A stretch of DNA of 5,836 bases from Gammaproteobacteria bacterium (GTDB taxonomy: Bacteria > Pseudomonadota > Gammaproteobacteria > S144-34): positions 1 through 5,836 of the forward strand of contig WGBS01000302.1 of assembly GCA_015494165.1 (NCBI GenBank), given 5' to 3'. The notes beneath the pieces are model-generated. The model did no database searches. It saw only the letters and a list, made by a program, of their open reading frames with translations, and was not told the DNA's origin. Made by a program: the position numbers and the translations under genes. This document shows, one piece after another, positions 5,687 through 5,836 of this stretch (its first letter is position 1; each line of letters opens with the position of its first letter).

Positions 5687-5836
5687 ATGACCGCGAAGCA
5701 CCTCAACCCTGATCAATCCGCGCAGCGGATTGATCAGCGGTGTCGGATCCTTTCGCTCGACGGCGGCGGCATCCGCGGCGTCATCACCGCGGTGTGGCTC
5801 GCGCGCCTGGAGGAGCTGGTGGGCGCGCCGCTGCAC
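5687..5836 (+). CDS. Patatin-like phospholipase, N-terminal fragment (cut by window edge)
   Basis: Fifty codons are visible and the frame is open at the right edge. Residues 20-31, RILSLDGGGIRG, carry the DGGGxRG oxyanion-hole motif that opens the patatin domain. They are followed by the expected amphipathic helix (ITAVWLARLEELVGAPLH, 33-50). The catalytic GxSxG Ser and the Asp of the Ser-Asp dyad would lie beyond the window. The family hydrolyses acyl chains from phospholipids or other lipids; members include type III/IV effectors, housekeeping lipases and the CBASS effector CapV. The first ~18 residues (MTAKHLNPDQSAQRIDQR) are encoded by a palindromic repeat and need not be functional. ATG 5687 is chosen on SD grounds; ATG 5663 would add MATRRKIK. 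The gene follows a lower-GC, repeat-rich spacer, unlike the tight operons to its left, and may belong to a different, possibly acquired, unit. Which subfamily it belongs to cannot be told. Confidence 0.85.
   Translation, partial: MTAKHLNPDQSAQRIDQRCRILSLDGGGIRGVITAVWLARLEELVGAPLH
5709..5737. repeat. Perfect 13-bp palindrome inside the patatin 5' coding region
   Basis: CTGATCAATCCGC (5709-5721) and GCGGATTGATCAG (5725-5737) are exactly complementary around a GCA loop. Each arm contains TGATCA, so GATC sites sit near both ends of the stem. In mRNA this strong stem would lie about 20 nt inside the coding region, where it could hinder early elongation or affect stability. Confidence 0.85.

Larger units (their letters stand above)
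5659..5738 (+). repeat. Direct repeat copy B (~80 bp), overlapping the patatin gene start
   Basis: Copy B begins GTGCATG and continues with CACGGAGAAAAATCAAGATG, CCGCGAAGCACCT and a perfect palindrome. It provides the SD, the start codon and roughly the first 17 codons of the patatin-like gene, so the repeat and the gene's 5' end are physically the same DNA. Confidence 0.8.

Noticed and set aside
5573..5738. CRISPR array or retron non-coding RNA
   Set aside because: There are only two diverged repeat copies with an 8-nt gap and no spacers, so it is not a CRISPR array. A structured RNA next to a possible effector recalled retrons, but no reverse transcriptase is present in the window.
5435..5836. 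Open 133-codon minus-strand frame spanning the repeat region
   Set aside because: It reads antisense through the patatin start and the palindromes, and palindromes tend to be open on both strands. It has no recognisable domain, and its upstream part is the complement of the conserved patatin motif.

Overview
The window is very GC-rich, and almost every third codon position in its genes is G or C. Genes are packed tightly, with 4-nt GTGA overlaps, GTG starts and strong Shine-Dalgarno (SD) sites. This style, together with the gene families, suggests a high-GC proteobacterium. A gammaproteobacterium (Ectothiorhodospiraceae-like) is my best guess, but no taxonomic marker is present.

Layout. (1) Positions 1-2887, minus strand: a four-gene operon transcribed leftward, in the order zinc-independent quinone/enone oxidoreductase (MDR family), membrane-anchored alpha/beta hydrolase, gamma-glutamylcyclotransferase-like protein and DJ-1/PfpI-family protein. 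The last runs off the left edge. Gaps and overlaps are +5, -4 and +15 nt. (2) Positions 2888-2964: a short divergent promoter region. (3) Positions 2965-5448, plus strand: a three-gene operon of a CYTH-domain triphosphatase-like protein, a family 5 solute-binding lipoprotein and a YkuD L,D-transpeptidase, overlapping by 26 and 4 nt. (4) Positions 5449-5836: a stretch visibly lower in GC that does not look like the rest. It carries a chain of near-perfect hairpins and an imperfect tandem repeat of about 78 bp. The second repeat copy supplies the start region of a patatin-like phospholipase gene, of which only the first 50 codons are in the window.

How the genes may work together. The minus-strand operon fits processing of reactive carbonyls and electrophiles: an NADPH-dependent enone/quinone reductase, a DJ-1D-type glyoxalase/deglycase candidate, a gamma-glutamyl-handling enzyme and an esterase-like hydrolase. 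This is inference from family and order. The plus-strand operon pairs a peptide-type binding lipoprotein with a murein cross-link enzyme family, which hints at cell-wall peptides as ligand, also by inference.

The most unusual region is the right end. It has the hairpin cluster and duplicated repeat, a 48-codon ORF with an excellent SD that is separated from the patatin frame by a single TAG, and a second short ORF that mimics the patatin N-terminus. Patatin-like proteins include anti-phage effectors such as CapV, but no defence partner is visible in this window.
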